Positions 36,343 to 46,596 of a stretch of DNA of 64,000 bases are shown in pieces. The stretch comes from Candidatus Fredericiella danica (GTDB taxonomy: Bacteria > Chloroflexota > Anaerolineae > Caldilineales > Caldilineaceae), in NCBI GenBank assembly GCA_016713335.1, contig JADJPH010000111.1:113108-177107 (forward strand). Direction: 5' to 3'. Position 1 is the first letter of the stretch, and each line of letters begins with the position of its first letter. The notes below the pieces were generated by a model. The model was not told where the DNA came from, searched no databases, and worked only from the letters and a program-made list of their open reading frames with translations. The translations under genes were made by a program, and so were the position numbers.

Positions 36343-37409
36343 CTATTCAAGACGTACACGTGGATCGACCCACGCATAGAAGATATCCGAAAGCAGATTG
36401 CCGATGATCGTCAACAGCGCAAAGAGCAGACCGGCGCCCAGCACCATCGGATAATCCTGTTGAAAGGCTGCGTTGACATTCAGCCGCCCCATTCCCGGCC
36501 ACGCAAAGATCGTCTCGACGACAACGGCGCCCGCCAGGATGCCGACGATCGCCGGCCCCAATACCGTCATCAAGGGAATCAATGAATTGCGAAACGCATG
36601 CACGAACCACACGGAGTTGTTGGGAAGTCCCTTGCGCGCGCCGTCCGGATATAGTCGGTATTGAGCACTTCCAGCGTTTCCGTCCGCATGAGCCGGCTAA
36701 AGGCAGTGACGCCGCCCACTGCCAGCACAATCGCCGGTAGAATCAGATGCTGGATGCGATCCCAGAGGTTGAACTGCTGCGTTAGCGTGACCGATTCGCG
36801 CCCCCCCGATGGCAACCAGCCGAGGGTGACCGCGAAGACGAGAATCAAGAGCAACGCAAACCAGAAGATCGGGATCGAAGTAAAGATCACGGTCATAAAG
36901 CGAACCGCATAATCAAAGGGCCCGCCGCGATAGACCGCGGAAAGTACACCCAGTGGAATGCCGATGATCAACGATAGGATGAGGCTGACCAGGCCCAGTT
37001 CAATCGTCGCGGGCATGCGCTCCACCAGACGCTCCCAAACGGGTTGTTTCGTCTTGTAGCTGACACCCAAGTTGCCACGCAGGATGCCACCGCCATTGTC
37101 GCAAACCGTCACATCGATCGCAGGCGCATACCCGCAGCGGTTGCTAGGGGTCGTCAACCGCGCCACCTGGTCGCCACGTCGCACGACCACGCCGGTCATC
37201 CAGGTTAGATACTGTACGAGCGCTGGTTGATCGAGCCCAAGTTGCTCCCGCATCACGGCTTTGGTCTCAGGGGTGCTCTTTGGGTCAAACCCGATCATCA
37301 TGTCGATCGGGTCGCCGGGGGCAGCCAATACAAGCAGATAGCTGAGGATGCTGACACCCAGCAACGTCGGGATCGCTTGCAGTAGACGGCGGACGATGTA
37401 CCGGAACAT
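36343..37409 (-). CDS. ABC importer permease, DppB/OppB type (system B), one frameshift
   Basis: Inner-membrane permease of about 355 residues. It begins MFRYIVRRLLQAIPTLLGVS, the classic OppB opening, with APGDPIDMMIGFDP and LGLDQPALVQYLTWMTGV after it. The EAA loop is split by a frameshift near 36605 (LNTDYIRTARAR, then VHAFRNSLIPLMTVLGP). It ends with ETIFAWPGMGRLNVNAAFQQDYPMVLG and FYAWVDPRVRLE, as expected. Compared with many homologues it has an extra periplasmic insertion (about residues 75-105, with CGYAPAIDVTVCDNGG), also seen in the system A partner with two cysteines. It is spaced 10 bases after the ATPase gene. Confidence 0.9.
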
Positions 37410-37418
37410 GGCTCCGTT

Positions 37419-38444
37419 CTAGCCCATCCGCGCGGCCGGCGAACTCTTGCCGGCGACGTCGACATGGTGGCAGGCCACCCAATGGTCCAGCCGCTTCTCT
37501 TCAAAGACCGGCTCCTGTTGCCGGCAAATATCGGTGGCAAGCGGGCAGCGCGGATGAAAGCGGCACCCAGAAGGCGGGTTCAACGGCGAGGGCACTTCGC
37601 CCTTCAGCACGATTCGTTCACGGCGGCGCCGCGGATCCGGCACGGGAATCGCGGAGAGCAGCGCCTGCGTATAGGGGTGCAGCGGATCGCGGTACAAATC
37701 TTCGCGGCTGGTCACCTCGGCCAATTTGCCCAGATACATGACGCCCACGCGATCGCTGATGTGCTCGACGACGCTCAGATCATGCGCCACGAACAGATAG
37801 GAGAAGCCAAACTCGTGCTGCAGTTCCTTGAGCAAATTGAGAATCTGCGACTGAATCGACACATCCAGCGCCGACACCGGTTCATCGGCAACGATGAACC
37901 GTGGGTTGAGTGACAACGCACGCGCAATGCCGATGCGCTGGCGCTGGCCACCGGAGAACTCATGCGGATAGCGGTGGGCATGATACGGGTTCAGCCCGAC
38001 CTTTTCCAGCATGCCCTGGACCACCTCATTGCGCTGCTTCTTGTCTTTCATGCCGTGGATCTGCAGACCCTCGGCAATGATCTCGCCCACGGGCATGCGG
38101 GGGTCAAGCGAAGAATACGGATCCTGAAAGACAATCTGCATCTGGCTGCGCATGCTCTTCAGTTCCTGCTTGCGCATGTTGAAGACGTCCTGGCCTTCGA
38201 AAAAGACCGATCCACCCGTCGCTGGAATGAGCCGCAAGATCGTGCGCGATACGGTCGTCTTGCCGCAGCCTGACTCGCCCACCAACCCAAAGGTCTCGCC
38301 TTCGCGCACAGTGAAGCTCACATCATCGACGGCCTTGACCTGGGCAACGACACGCTGGAACAAGCCGGCGCGCACCGGGAAATACGTCTTCAGATTCTCT
38401 ACGACCAGAATGTCTTTCTTGGCCACTGGGACTGAAACTGCCAT
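37419..38444 (-). CDS. ABC importer ATP-binding protein, DppF/OppF type (system B)
   Basis: Cytoplasmic ATPase of 341 residues. Walker A GESGCGKTT, Q-loop QIVFQDPYSSLDPRM, signature FSGGQRQRIGIARAL, Walker B RFIVADEPVSALDVS and H-loop VAHDL are all present. The C-terminal oligopeptide-transporter domain reads PPSGCRFHPRCPLATDICRQQEPVFEE; its cysteines are those that bind an iron-sulfur cluster in related Dpp/Opp ATPases. Upstream is the DppD-type gene (40-base gap) and downstream the permease (10-base gap). Together they energise system B. Confidence 0.93.
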   Translation of the reverse strand: MAVSVPVAKKDILVVENLKTYFPVRAGLFQRVVAQVKAVDDVSFTVREGETFGLVGESGCGKTTVSRTILRLIPATGGSVFFEGQDVFNMRKQELKSMRSQMQIVFQDPYSSLDPRMPVGEIIAEGLQIHGMKDKKQRNEVVQGMLEKVGLNPYHAHRYPHEFSGGQRQRIGIARALSLNPRFIVADEPVSALDVSIQSQILNLLKELQHEFGFSYLFVAHDLSVVEHISDRVGVMYLGKLAEVTSREDLYRDPLHPYTQALLSAIPVPDPRRRRERIVLKGEVPSPLNPPSGCRFHPRCPLATDICRQQEPVFEEKRLDHWVACHHVDVAGKSSPAARMG

Positions 38445-38484
38445 TTCTGCTTCCTATTTTTCGCCAACCCTGGCTTGACTTGTC

Positions 38485-39570
38485 TTATACAGCCTCTTCA
38501 ACCGGCGCCAGCACTTCGTCACCCTCGAAGTGCCACGTGGCTTTCCCGACACCCGCCCACTGCTCCGCCGTCCGGGGATCGCGCATAAAGCAGCGCACCT
38601 TGTGGCCCGGCTTTGCTTCGAGCAGGTCGGGTTGCTCCTTGGTGCAGATCTCCTTGACGTAGGGGCAGCGCGGATGGAACTTGCAGCCAGGCGGCAATTT
38701 GATCAGGTTTGGGACGGAGCCTGGGATGACGGCCAGCGTCTTCTGCACGACACCAAGCACGGGAATGGCGGCCAACAGCCCTTCGGCATAGGGATGCAAC
38801 TGCTCATCGAACAGCGAGTAGACATCGGTATACTCAACGATCTGCCCAGCATACATCACCGCCACCGTATCACACATTTCGGCGATGACCCCCATGTCAT
38901 GGGTGATCAGCAGGATCGAGGTGCCGGTCTCGGTGCGTAAATTGCGCATCAAGTCCAGAATCTGCGCCTGAATCGTCACATCGAGGGCCGTCGTCGGTTC
39001 ATCCGCAATCAATAGTTCAGGCTTGCACGCCAGCGCCATCGCAATCATGACGCGCTGCGCCATGCCGCCCGAGATCTCATGCGGGTAAGCCTTAAACCGG
39101 CGCTGCGGATCGGCAATACCCACGATGCGCAACAGCTCGATCGCCTGTTGCTCCGCCTGTTCAGCCGAGAGGCTTTGATGGGTCGTGAGCGCTTCGGCAA
39201 TCTGATCGCCAATGCGGAACACTGGATTCAGGCTGCTTGTCGGCTGCTGAAAGATCATGGAAATCTTGTTGCCACGGATCTCAAGCATCTGGCTGTCACT
39301 TGTGTCGGCCAGGTCTTCGCCGTCAAACAGCACACGGCCTTCCACGATCTTGCCCGATGCCGGCAACAGCCGCATGATCGACAACGACGTCACGCTCTTG
39401 CCACTGCCTGACTCCCCCACCAGCCCCATCACCTGGCCCAGCTTGATGCTGAAGTCAACGCCGTTGATGGCCTGCACAACACCATCTTCAGTGAAGAAGT
39501 AGGTTTTGAGCCCTTGTACTTCTAGTATCGGTCTGGCGTCAGCCGCCGCACCATTGGTATTCTCAGCCAT
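38485..39570 (-). CDS. ABC importer ATP-binding protein, DppD/OppD type (system B)
   Basis: Cytoplasmic ATPase of 361 residues. Walker A GESGSGKSV, Q-loop MIFQQPTSSLNPVF, signature ISGGMAQRVMIAMAL, Walker B LLIADEPTTALDVT, H-loop ITHDMG. The C-terminal PPGCKFHPRCPYVKEICTKEQPDL carries the cysteine motif of the family. GKSV instead of GKTT at the P-loop is usual for the OppD half. It is first in the system B gene run (DppD, DppF, DppB, DppC, two receptors). Confidence 0.93.
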   Translation of the reverse strand: MAENTNGAAADARPILEVQGLKTYFFTEDGVVQAINGVDFSIKLGQVMGLVGESGSGKSVTSLSIMRLLPASGKIVEGRVLFDGEDLADTSDSQMLEIRGNKISMIFQQPTSSLNPVFRIGDQIAEALTTHQSLSAEQAEQQAIELLRIVGIADPQRRFKAYPHEISGGMAQRVMIAMALACKPELLIADEPTTALDVTIQAQILDLMRNLRTETGTSILLITHDMGVIAEMCDTVAVMYAGQIVEYTDVYSLFDEQLHPYAEGLLAAIPVLGVVQKTLAVIPGSVPNLIKLPPGCKFHPRCPYVKEICTKEQPDLLEAKPGHKVRCFMRDPRTAEQWAGVGKATWHFEGDEVLAPVEEAV

Positions 39571-39691
39571 GCAATTAGTCCGTGAATGATAATAATAATT
39601 ACGAATTACGATCTGGTGTTCGTATTCCGTAGTTCGTGCGGCGTGTCATCTATCATGCTCCGAGTCGACTCTCGTAATTCGTAATTGACAT
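39571..39691. repeat. Spacer with AATTACG-type heptamer phrases
   Basis: Between system A and system B. It contains ATTACGAATTACGA near 39599 and GTAATTCGTAATTG near 39675, facing each other as inverted phrases. No gene is seen. It could loosely pair and separate the two transcription units, but no T-run is present. Confidence 0.5.
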
Positions 39692-40699
39692 CTACCGCTT
39701 CAGCCTCGGATCCAACGCATCCCTCAACCCGTCACCGACAAAGTTGAATGCCACCGTCACTAGCACCAACGGGATGCCGGGGACAAGTGGGAGCCACGGC
39801 GCCTGGAACATGTAGCTCTGCGCTGAGGCCAACATGTTGCCCCAGGACGGGGTCGGCTCCTGCACGCCGACGCCGAGGTAGCTCAACGCCGACTCAAAAA
39901 TCACGATGGCGGCCAGGCCGAGGCTGGCGTTGACCAGGATGGGGGCAATGCCGTTGGGAATGATGTGTCGGAAGATGATGCGGCCATTGGAGGCGCCCAT
40001 CGCCCGCAGCGATTCGACAAAGTCCTGGCCGCGCAAGGTCAGCGCCATGCCGCGCATCAAGCGGGCTGCGCCGGTCCACCCCAGTACAACCAGGATGAGA
40101 CACAGCACGAGCACTTTGTTGGCGTCTTGCGGTGTTGAATCAAAAAACCGCGCCAACCCATTCGTGACGAAAGCCGGCACAGGCAACTGCGCATCGGTCT
40201 TGATCAAAATGGAAGACGTAATGAGCAGAATCGGCAGGGTCGGAATCGACAGCAAGAACTCCACGATGCGCGAAATGATGCCGTCCGGCCAGCCGCCGTA
40301 AAAACCGGAGTAGGCGCCCAACGACACCCCAACCAACTCCTGAAAAATGACGACGATGAAGGCAATCGTCAACGACACACGGCCACCGTAGAGCACACGG
40401 GTCAACAGATCACGGCCGAGGTGATCCACCCCAAGCAGGTGGACCTCGCCGGCACTGCTCAACGTGCCGGGTGGGCCGGGACGCGCCGTCACGGCAATGT
40501 CAACCGCGTCGCGCGAAAAGGGTGAGATCACCGGCGCCAACAGGGTCAACGCAAAAATAATGATGATGATCACAAGCGAGATCATCGCCAGCCGGTGGCG
40601 GGCAAAGCGCCGGCCCACGATGCGCCATTGGCTCTCCTCTTTGCCTTCGCGCTCGATCTTCTTGATGACAAGCGGTGTGGTGGTTGCGGATGCAGTCAT
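39692..40699 (-). CDS. ABC importer permease, DppC/OppC type (system A)
   Basis: Inner-membrane permease of 335 residues, intact. The N-terminal part RRFARHRLAMISLVIIIIIFALTLLAPVISPF is the OppC-N domain. Then come HLLGVDHLGRDLLTRVLYGGRVSL, EAA loop ESLRAMGASNGRIIFRHIIPNG, ALSYLGVGVQEPTPSWGNML and the end FNFVGDGLRDALDPRLKR. An insertion of about 35 residues (SILIKTDAQLPVPAF ... QDANKVLVL) between two helices is longer than in the system B partner. It starts nine bases after the DppB-type gene. Confidence 0.92.
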   Translation of the reverse strand: MTASATTTPLVIKKIEREGKEESQWRIVGRRFARHRLAMISLVIIIIIFALTLLAPVISPFSRDAVDIAVTARPGPPGTLSSAGEVHLLGVDHLGRDLLTRVLYGGRVSLTIAFIVVIFQELVGVSLGAYSGFYGGWPDGIISRIVEFLLSIPTLPILLITSSILIKTDAQLPVPAFVTNGLARFFDSTPQDANKVLVLCLILVVLGWTGAARLMRGMALTLRGQDFVESLRAMGASNGRIIFRHIIPNGIAPILVNASLGLAAIVIFESALSYLGVGVQEPTPSWGNMLASAQSYMFQAPWLPLVPGIPLVLVTVAFNFVGDGLRDALDPRLKR

Positions 40700-40707
40700 G
40701 AATTACC

Positions 40708-41895
40708 TCAGGAATACCGGATCCGGGGATCGACAACCGCATAGAGGATGTCGCCCAACAATGTCGCCAGCACGGTCAAAATCGTGGTGACGTAGATGAA
40801 CGCCAGCGCGATGTTGTAGTCTGATCGTTGCAGCGCTTCGTTATAAAGGCGCCCCATCCCCGGCCATGCAAAGACTGTCTCAGTCAAAATTGCACCGGCA
40901 AACAGACCGGGGATCGTGAGCACCAACACCGTGATGAACGGGATCAGCGCATTGCGCAACGCGTGCTTGTTGATGACCAGCGCTTCGCGCAAACCTTTAG
41001 CCCGCGCCGTGCGCACATAATCCTGGCGCAGCACTTCCAGCATCGATGAGCGGAGGAAGCGACTCCAGAAGGCAACGTTGATGATCGTCAACACCGTCAC
41101 CGGCATCAACATGTGCAAGAATAGATCAACCGGCGTACCGGGATTGATGGTCGGCCATCCTGGCGCCAACTCATAGGGGCGCACGGCCTTCTGCAGACCC
41201 GGCGGCAGCGCAATCAACCAGGGGAATTGATCTTGATTCAGTGAAGGGATCACCGAAAAGGCCAAAATAAACAACAGGCCAAAAAAGAAGGTGGGCATTG
41301 ACGAGCCGATAAATGCCGCCGTCGTGAAGGTGTAGTCAAATTTGGAGTATTGCCTCACTGCGCTGTAGATGCCGAGCGGCACCCCCACCAACAACGCCAA
41401 CAGCAGCGACGGAATCTGCAATTGCAGCGTGGCCGGCAACCGGCTCATCAGCAGGCCAAACACCGGCTGTCCCGGCTGGACCACGGTGGACTTACCAAAG
41501 TCGCCAAACACGATGCCCCGGCTGCTCTTCACCGCAGGGTGTAACTGAGGCACCTCGGCCAGCGTGACCGTGTCAATGCAGCCACCGCCCTCTTCCGGCG
41601 TCGCTTCCATATAGCAGCCAACGACCATGTCGGCCAGATACTGGTTGCCCGCAATGGTGACCGGACCGTCTGGCCAGCCGACCAACCAGCGCGTGTAGCG
41701 CCAGGGCCACGCGAGATCCAGTTCATATTGGGCGCGAATGCGCGCCCTGTCTTCGGCAGTGATCCTGCGTTGTTGCTGCTGCAGACCGGTCAACGGGCCA
41801 CCCGGCGCAATATTGAACAGGAAGAACATAAAGATCGACACCACGAAGACCACGATGACCATCTGAAAGAGACGGCGGATTAGATAAGCTGTCAT
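40708..41895 (-). CDS. ABC importer permease, DppB/OppB type (system A)
   Basis: Inner-membrane permease of 395 residues, intact. It starts MTAYLIRRLFQMVIVVFVVSIFMFFL and has NIAPGGPLTGL and YELDLAWPWRYTRWLVGWPDG. The periplasmic insertion contains two cysteines (MVVGCYMEATPEEGGGCIDT). The EAA loop is YVRTARAKGLREALVINKHALRNALIP. The end ETVFAWPGMGRLYNEALQRSDYN and LYAVVDPRIRYS is typical. It is separated from the receptor gene by 204 bases holding two strong hairpins, so its expression depends on read-through or a separate promoter. Confidence 0.92.
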   Translation of the reverse strand: MTAYLIRRLFQMVIVVFVVSIFMFFLFNIAPGGPLTGLQQQQRRITAEDRARIRAQYELDLAWPWRYTRWLVGWPDGPVTIAGNQYLADMVVGCYMEATPEEGGGCIDTVTLAEVPQLHPAVKSSRGIVFGDFGKSTVVQPGQPVFGLLMSRLPATLQLQIPSLLLALLVGVPLGIYSAVRQYSKFDYTFTTAAFIGSSMPTFFFGLLFILAFSVIPSLNQDQFPWLIALPPGLQKAVRPYELAPGWPTINPGTPVDLFLHMLMPVTVLTIINVAFWSRFLRSSMLEVLRQDYVRTARAKGLREALVINKHALRNALIPFITVLVLTIPGLFAGAILTETVFAWPGMGRLYNEALQRSDYNIALAFIYVTTILTVLATLLGDILYAVVDPRIRYS

Positions 41896-41995
41896 ATCTT
41901 CACGACCCGCATTCCAATACAGACACTGCCGATTCGCTACGTGACTGTGTCTGTCGACGCAACGCTACTTATCAGTGTATCAATTTGCATGATTC

Positions 41996-42035
41996 AAAAA
42001 CGGGCGGGTCGGTTCTTCGCAGAACGCCCGCCCGT
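41996..42035 (-). terminator. Rho-independent terminator after the permuted receptor gene
   Basis: ACGGGCGGG (42035-42027 on the minus strand) pairs with CCCGCCCGT (42008-42000), with a second stem GTTCT/AGAAC inside. On the minus strand it runs directly into TTTTT. It lies between the receptor and permease genes and likely keeps receptor transcripts in excess. Confidence 0.92.
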
Positions 42036-42055
42036 CTGTGGTTAGAACGGGAAAG

Positions 42056-42085
42056 GAACCGGATCTCGTTGAAGAGACCCGGTTC
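42056..42085 (-). terminator. Second hairpin after the permuted receptor gene
   Basis: GAACCGG (42056-42062) and CCGGTTC (42079-42085) pair perfectly, with GAGA/TCTC pairing inside. It begins 15 bases after the receptor stop. With no T-run it may protect the 3' end of the messenger or act as a first pause ahead of the terminator. Confidence 0.6.
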
Positions 42086-42099
42086 AGACGTTGCAAACC

Positions 42100-43992
42100 T
42101 TACGGCAGATACAGATTGATGTCCATGTGCTCCCAGGTTGGGCTGGGGCTGATCTCGAGGTTCAGTTGGCCTGACTCGACTGCGGGCAGCAGCGGCTCAA
42201 ACTGCGCACCCAGCGTGGACTTCTCCAGCAGATCGACGTCACCGTTGATCAACTGCGCCTGGGCCTGGTTGGTGTCCGGAATGAAGACGAAGATCACGTT
42301 CGGGGTGGCAACTTCGCCGGCCCAGTACGGGTTCTTCTCAAGGACCAGGTTCTGGCCCTTGTTCCATTCCTTGACCATATAAGGGCCGAAGGAGAGCGGC
42401 AATTCGGCGATTTCCTTCAGCGTCAGCCATTCGGCAGCCGGAACGTCGGCCAGCGTGCGGCCATCGGTAGTAACCTGATGGCTCGGATACGGGTGGTCGA
42501 ATGGGCTGAGGAAGTAGGTCGGCGTTTGGACACCGGGCAGATAGGTGACCGTGAAGGCAAGCGACCCATCGTCCGCCCATTGGATATCCTGGATGGACTC
42601 GCAGGTAATGAAGGAGGTGGCGCCGGATTCCTTGTCGCAGTCGATCTTCTGTGCTAGTTGGAAGTCGGCGATGGAGACTGGGGTGCCATCGCTCCAGGTC
42701 ACCGGCAGGAACTTGTAGTCCACCACCAGTTGCTTCATGGTCAGCGGGCTGGTCCCATCATAGGTCACTTCGTTGCCATCCTTATCGAAGACGACAGCAT
42801 CTTTCTCGAGCGTGACCGGTTCGCCGTCCTTGCTGTAGACGGTGTCGCCCGCCTTGACTTCCACGTCATTGTTCGTGGCAAGGCCGTTCTCGATCGTGCT
42901 CAGCGCGTCCTGATAGCCGGGGAACGGGGCAAAGTCATAGTTGGCCTGGACATACGGGCGATTCAGACCGGTCGGCTTCTGAACATAAGCCGTAGCGGCC
43001 ATGCTCGAAACCAATTGCCACATGCTGTCCGGTTCCTGCGACATACCGATGACGATCGTGTCGCCGCCGTCAGCGAGCTTCCACTCGGCCAGGTTCCAGC
43101 TCGAATACTCGGTCGGGTCGATCTGGGGACCGGTCAGGTCGGTGGTAAAGGCTTCGGCTTCAGCGCGCTGGAAGAGCGGGATCGACACGACATCCTTCGC
43201 AAATTCCTTCTGGAAGATATCGTACTGGACCGCGCGGTCTTCCTTGGTCAACGTGTTGTTGGCCTTGATGATCGCATTGCTGGCGACTTCATTGCACCAA
43301 CCCATGCTGTTCTGACCTTCCCAGCCGTTGTTGGGGAGCGGAATCTGGTTGCAGGCATAGAGTGTGCGGCCACCGGGATCCGCTTCACCGACCCAGGCGA
43401 AGGCGCCGAGCTCAAAGTCGCGGCGGGCCAGACCCGTGGTGTCACCGAACCACCAGGAGGCAGGCGCGTACGTCGGGATGATTTGGATGCCGCATTCGGC
43501 CAGGTTCTGGATCATCACCGCCGACCACGTCTGGCGGAACGCGGCATTCGTGGTCACAAACTTGAGCACCAACGATTCGCCATCCTTGACGCGGACAGAC
43601 TCGCCCTCGGGCAGCGTCCACCCGGCAGCGTCGAGCGTGGCGCTGCCGGCTTCCACATCATATTGCGGGAAGTCATACGGACCACTCCACGCCCAGTGCG
43701 TCTTGGGGAGGTTGCTGTCCATCTGCAGCGCGACCTTCGTCTCAGCGTCCAAGGTCGGGTAGACGGATGCGATCAGTGCGTCGCGATCGATACACTGCGC
43801 AAGCGCCGTGCGGACTGCAACGTCGCCCAGAACTGGATTCAACACGGTAAATTCACCACCGTCCGCCGCCGGTGCGGCAGCTTCACCGCCGGCCGGAGCC
43901 GCGGCCGGGACGCCCGCAGGTGCAGCGCATGCACCCAGCACCATCGCCATCAGCACGAAGAGCGATAGCACTAGAAACTTCTTCGTTTGCAT
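42100..43992 (-). CDS. Oligopeptide-type ABC substrate-binding lipoprotein, circularly permuted (receptor A)
   Basis: Receptor of 630 residues, intact. The start is ATG at 43992, with AAGGAG five bases before it; the signal LSLFVLMAMVLGACAAPAG has a lipobox. After an Ala/Pro/Gly linker the protein opens with the half that is normally C-terminal: NPVLGDVAVRTALAQCIDRDAL, LDAAGWTLPEGE, RRDFELGAFAWVGEADPGG. Near residue 308 a short WKLADGG bridge leads to the normally N-terminal half: DTIVIGMSQEPDSMW, VTWSDGTPVSIADFQLAQ, GPYMVKEWNKGQNLVLEKNPYW, ending at TWEHMDINLYLP, where the hinge crossing normally sits. Receptors B1 and B2 in this window have the ordinary order. ADGG occurs at both junctions. 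It sits within system A, after two ATPase genes. Confidence 0.88.
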   Translation of the reverse strand: MQTKKFLVLSLFVLMAMVLGACAAPAGVPAAAPAGGEAAAPAADGGEFTVLNPVLGDVAVRTALAQCIDRDALIASVYPTLDAETKVALQMDSNLPKTHWAWSGPYDFPQYDVEAGSATLDAAGWTLPEGESVRVKDGESLVLKFVTTNAAFRQTWSAVMIQNLAECGIQIIPTYAPASWWFGDTTGLARRDFELGAFAWVGEADPGGRTLYACNQIPLPNNGWEGQNSMGWCNEVASNAIIKANNTLTKEDRAVQYDIFQKEFAKDVVSIPLFQRAEAEAFTTDLTGPQIDPTEYSSWNLAEWKLADGGDTIVIGMSQEPDSMWQLVSSMAATAYVQKPTGLNRPYVQANYDFAPFPGYQDALSTIENGLATNNDVEVKAGDTVYSKDGEPVTLEKDAVVFDKDGNEVTYDGTSPLTMKQLVVDYKFLPVTWSDGTPVSIADFQLAQKIDCDKESGATSFITCESIQDIQWADDGSLAFTVTYLPGVQTPTYFLSPFDHPYPSHQVTTDGRTLADVPAAEWLTLKEIAELPLSFGPYMVKEWNKGQNLVLEKNPYWAGEVATPNVIFVFIPDTNQAQAQLINGDVDLLEKSTLGAQFEPLLPAVESGQLNLEISPSPTWEHMDINLYLP

Positions 43993-44113
43993 AGTGTCTC
44001 CTTGTAACACAGCACATGAAAAGTTTGAATACATCCCGGCGTCCGGTCTCTGCACGTTTGCAGTCCTCAGACCCCGGCATGTCGTCCACGAACATAAAGT
44101 AGAATCGCCTGGT

Positions 44114-45168
44114 TCAGGGGTTTCCTTCTTCATACAGCCAGCACGCCGCAAAATGGCCGCCACCGTAATCCTTGAAGACCGGTTCATCCTGGCGGCAACG
44201 ATCCATCACGCGCGGGCAGCGCGTCGAGAAACGGCACCCCTTCGGCGGGTTGGCCGGGCTGGGCACATCGCCCTCCAGAATAATGCGCTGGCGCTGCGTC
44301 TCAATGACCGGATCCGGGATCGGCACCGCCGACAACAGCGCCTGCGTGTATGGATGCATTGGCTTCTCATACAACTCGTCGCGCTGCGCCAACTCCACAA
44401 TCTTGCCCAGGTACATCACCGCAATGCGATCCGAGATATGGCGCACGACCGAGAGATCATGCGCAATAAAGAGATAGGTCAGCCCAAGTTCGTCCTGCAG
44501 ATCTTCCATCAGGTTGATGATCTGTGCCTGAATGGAAACGTCCAACGCCGAAATCGGCTCATCAGCCACGATGAACGACGGGTTCACGGCCAACGCGCGG
44601 GCAATCCCGATGCGCTGCCGTTGGCCACCTGAGAACTCATGCGGATAGCGATTGACAAAATAGGGGTTCAGATTGACCGTCTTGAGCAGTTCTTGCACCC
44701 GCTCCTGGCGCTCTTTCTTCGTGGCCCCAATATTATGCACTTCAAGCGGCTCGCCGATGATGCTGCCGACGGTCATGCGTGGATTGAGCGAAGCATAGGG
44801 ATCTTGGAAGATCATCTGCATGCGGCGGCGCATCTTGCGCAGATCTTCGCCCTTCATCTTCGTGAGGTCCTGTCCCTCAAATACGACCTCACCTGCAGTT
44901 GGCCGGTAGAGTTGCAGGATCGCACGGCCGGTGGTTGACTTGCCGCAGCCGGACTCACCCACCAGACCAAGGGTCTCACCCCGCATGAGCGAGAAGTCGA
45001 CCCCGTCTACTGCCTTAATGGCGCCTACCTGGCGCTGAAAGACAATGCCCTTGGTGATGGGAAAGTACATCTGCAAACCGTGCACATTGAGCAGAATGTC
45101 ACCGATGGCGCCATGCTGTGCACCGTTGGTGCTCGGTATGGTCTGGGCTACGACTGGAGTTGCTTCAC

Positions 45169-45172
<4 letters not shown>
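44114..45172 (-). CDS. ABC importer ATP-binding protein, DppF/OppF type (system A)
   Basis: Cytoplasmic ATPase of 352 residues, intact. Walker A GESGCGKST, Q-loop MIFQDPYASLNPRM, signature FSGGQRQRIGIARAL, Walker B FIVADEPISALDVS, H-loop IAHDL, and C-terminal PPKGCRFSTRCPRVMDRCRQDEPVF with the family cysteines. Its ATG overlaps the stop of the DppD-type gene (ATGA), so the pair is translationally coupled. A 121-base gap precedes the receptor gene. Confidence 0.93.
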
Positions 45173-46181
<1,009 letters not shown>

Positions 46182-46596
46182 GGAATCTGTTCCCCCCAAC
46201 TCTCTGTGCAGCGTATGGGTAATCTTTGCGGAAACGAGTCAGGGCGTCACGATCCACAAAAGTGCGCTCTCATTGACGGCGCATCAACAGCCAATTTGTG
46301 CAGTATGGACAAGGTTGCCAATCAATTTTGGCGAAGTGGCGCTCATGCAGTACTGCCAGCAGGCATTCCAGTAGCCTGGCACAATGAACCCGGAGCCAAA
46401 AGGCTTTCAAAGTGGCGGAACAATAACAAAGAATGACGGCATTGTCAAACAATCGTAATGTTAGCGCACTTTCCCGTAGGTGCGGTCTCCTGGCCAAACG
46501 ACGCATTTCCCTCCGCGCACGCGCCATCTCCGCGTCTGCGTTGATCTTTCCCCGTCCTCCTCCCTGCGTCTCGGCGTCCCTGCGGGAGATTCTTCC
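46182..46596. other. Divergent-free spacer upstream of the ABC operon
   Basis: Noncoding. It contains the promoter at 46420-46448 with a 5' leader of about 230 bases before the first ATPase gene. It also contains the low-complexity phrase CTCCGCGTCTGCGTTGATC and CTGCGTCTCGGCGTCCCTGCG (46525-46585) just after the argG stop. No leader peptide or riboswitch was recognised. Confidence 0.6.
46420..46448 (-). promoter_or_regulatory. Near-consensus sigma70 promoter of ABC system A
   Basis: On the minus strand, TTGACA (46448-46443) and TATTGT (46425-46420) lie 17 bases apart. The first gene starts at 46181, leaving a leader of about 230 bases. Confidence 0.75.

Noticed and set aside
42658..43968. 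Open frame of 436 codons on the plus strand
   Set aside because: Antisense to the permuted receptor gene, which has signal peptide, family motifs, ribosome site and terminators.
42100..43992. Permuted receptor as an assembly misjoin
   Set aside because: Both joins are in frame, at the natural domain boundary, with normal signal peptide and terminators; still listed for read-level checking.
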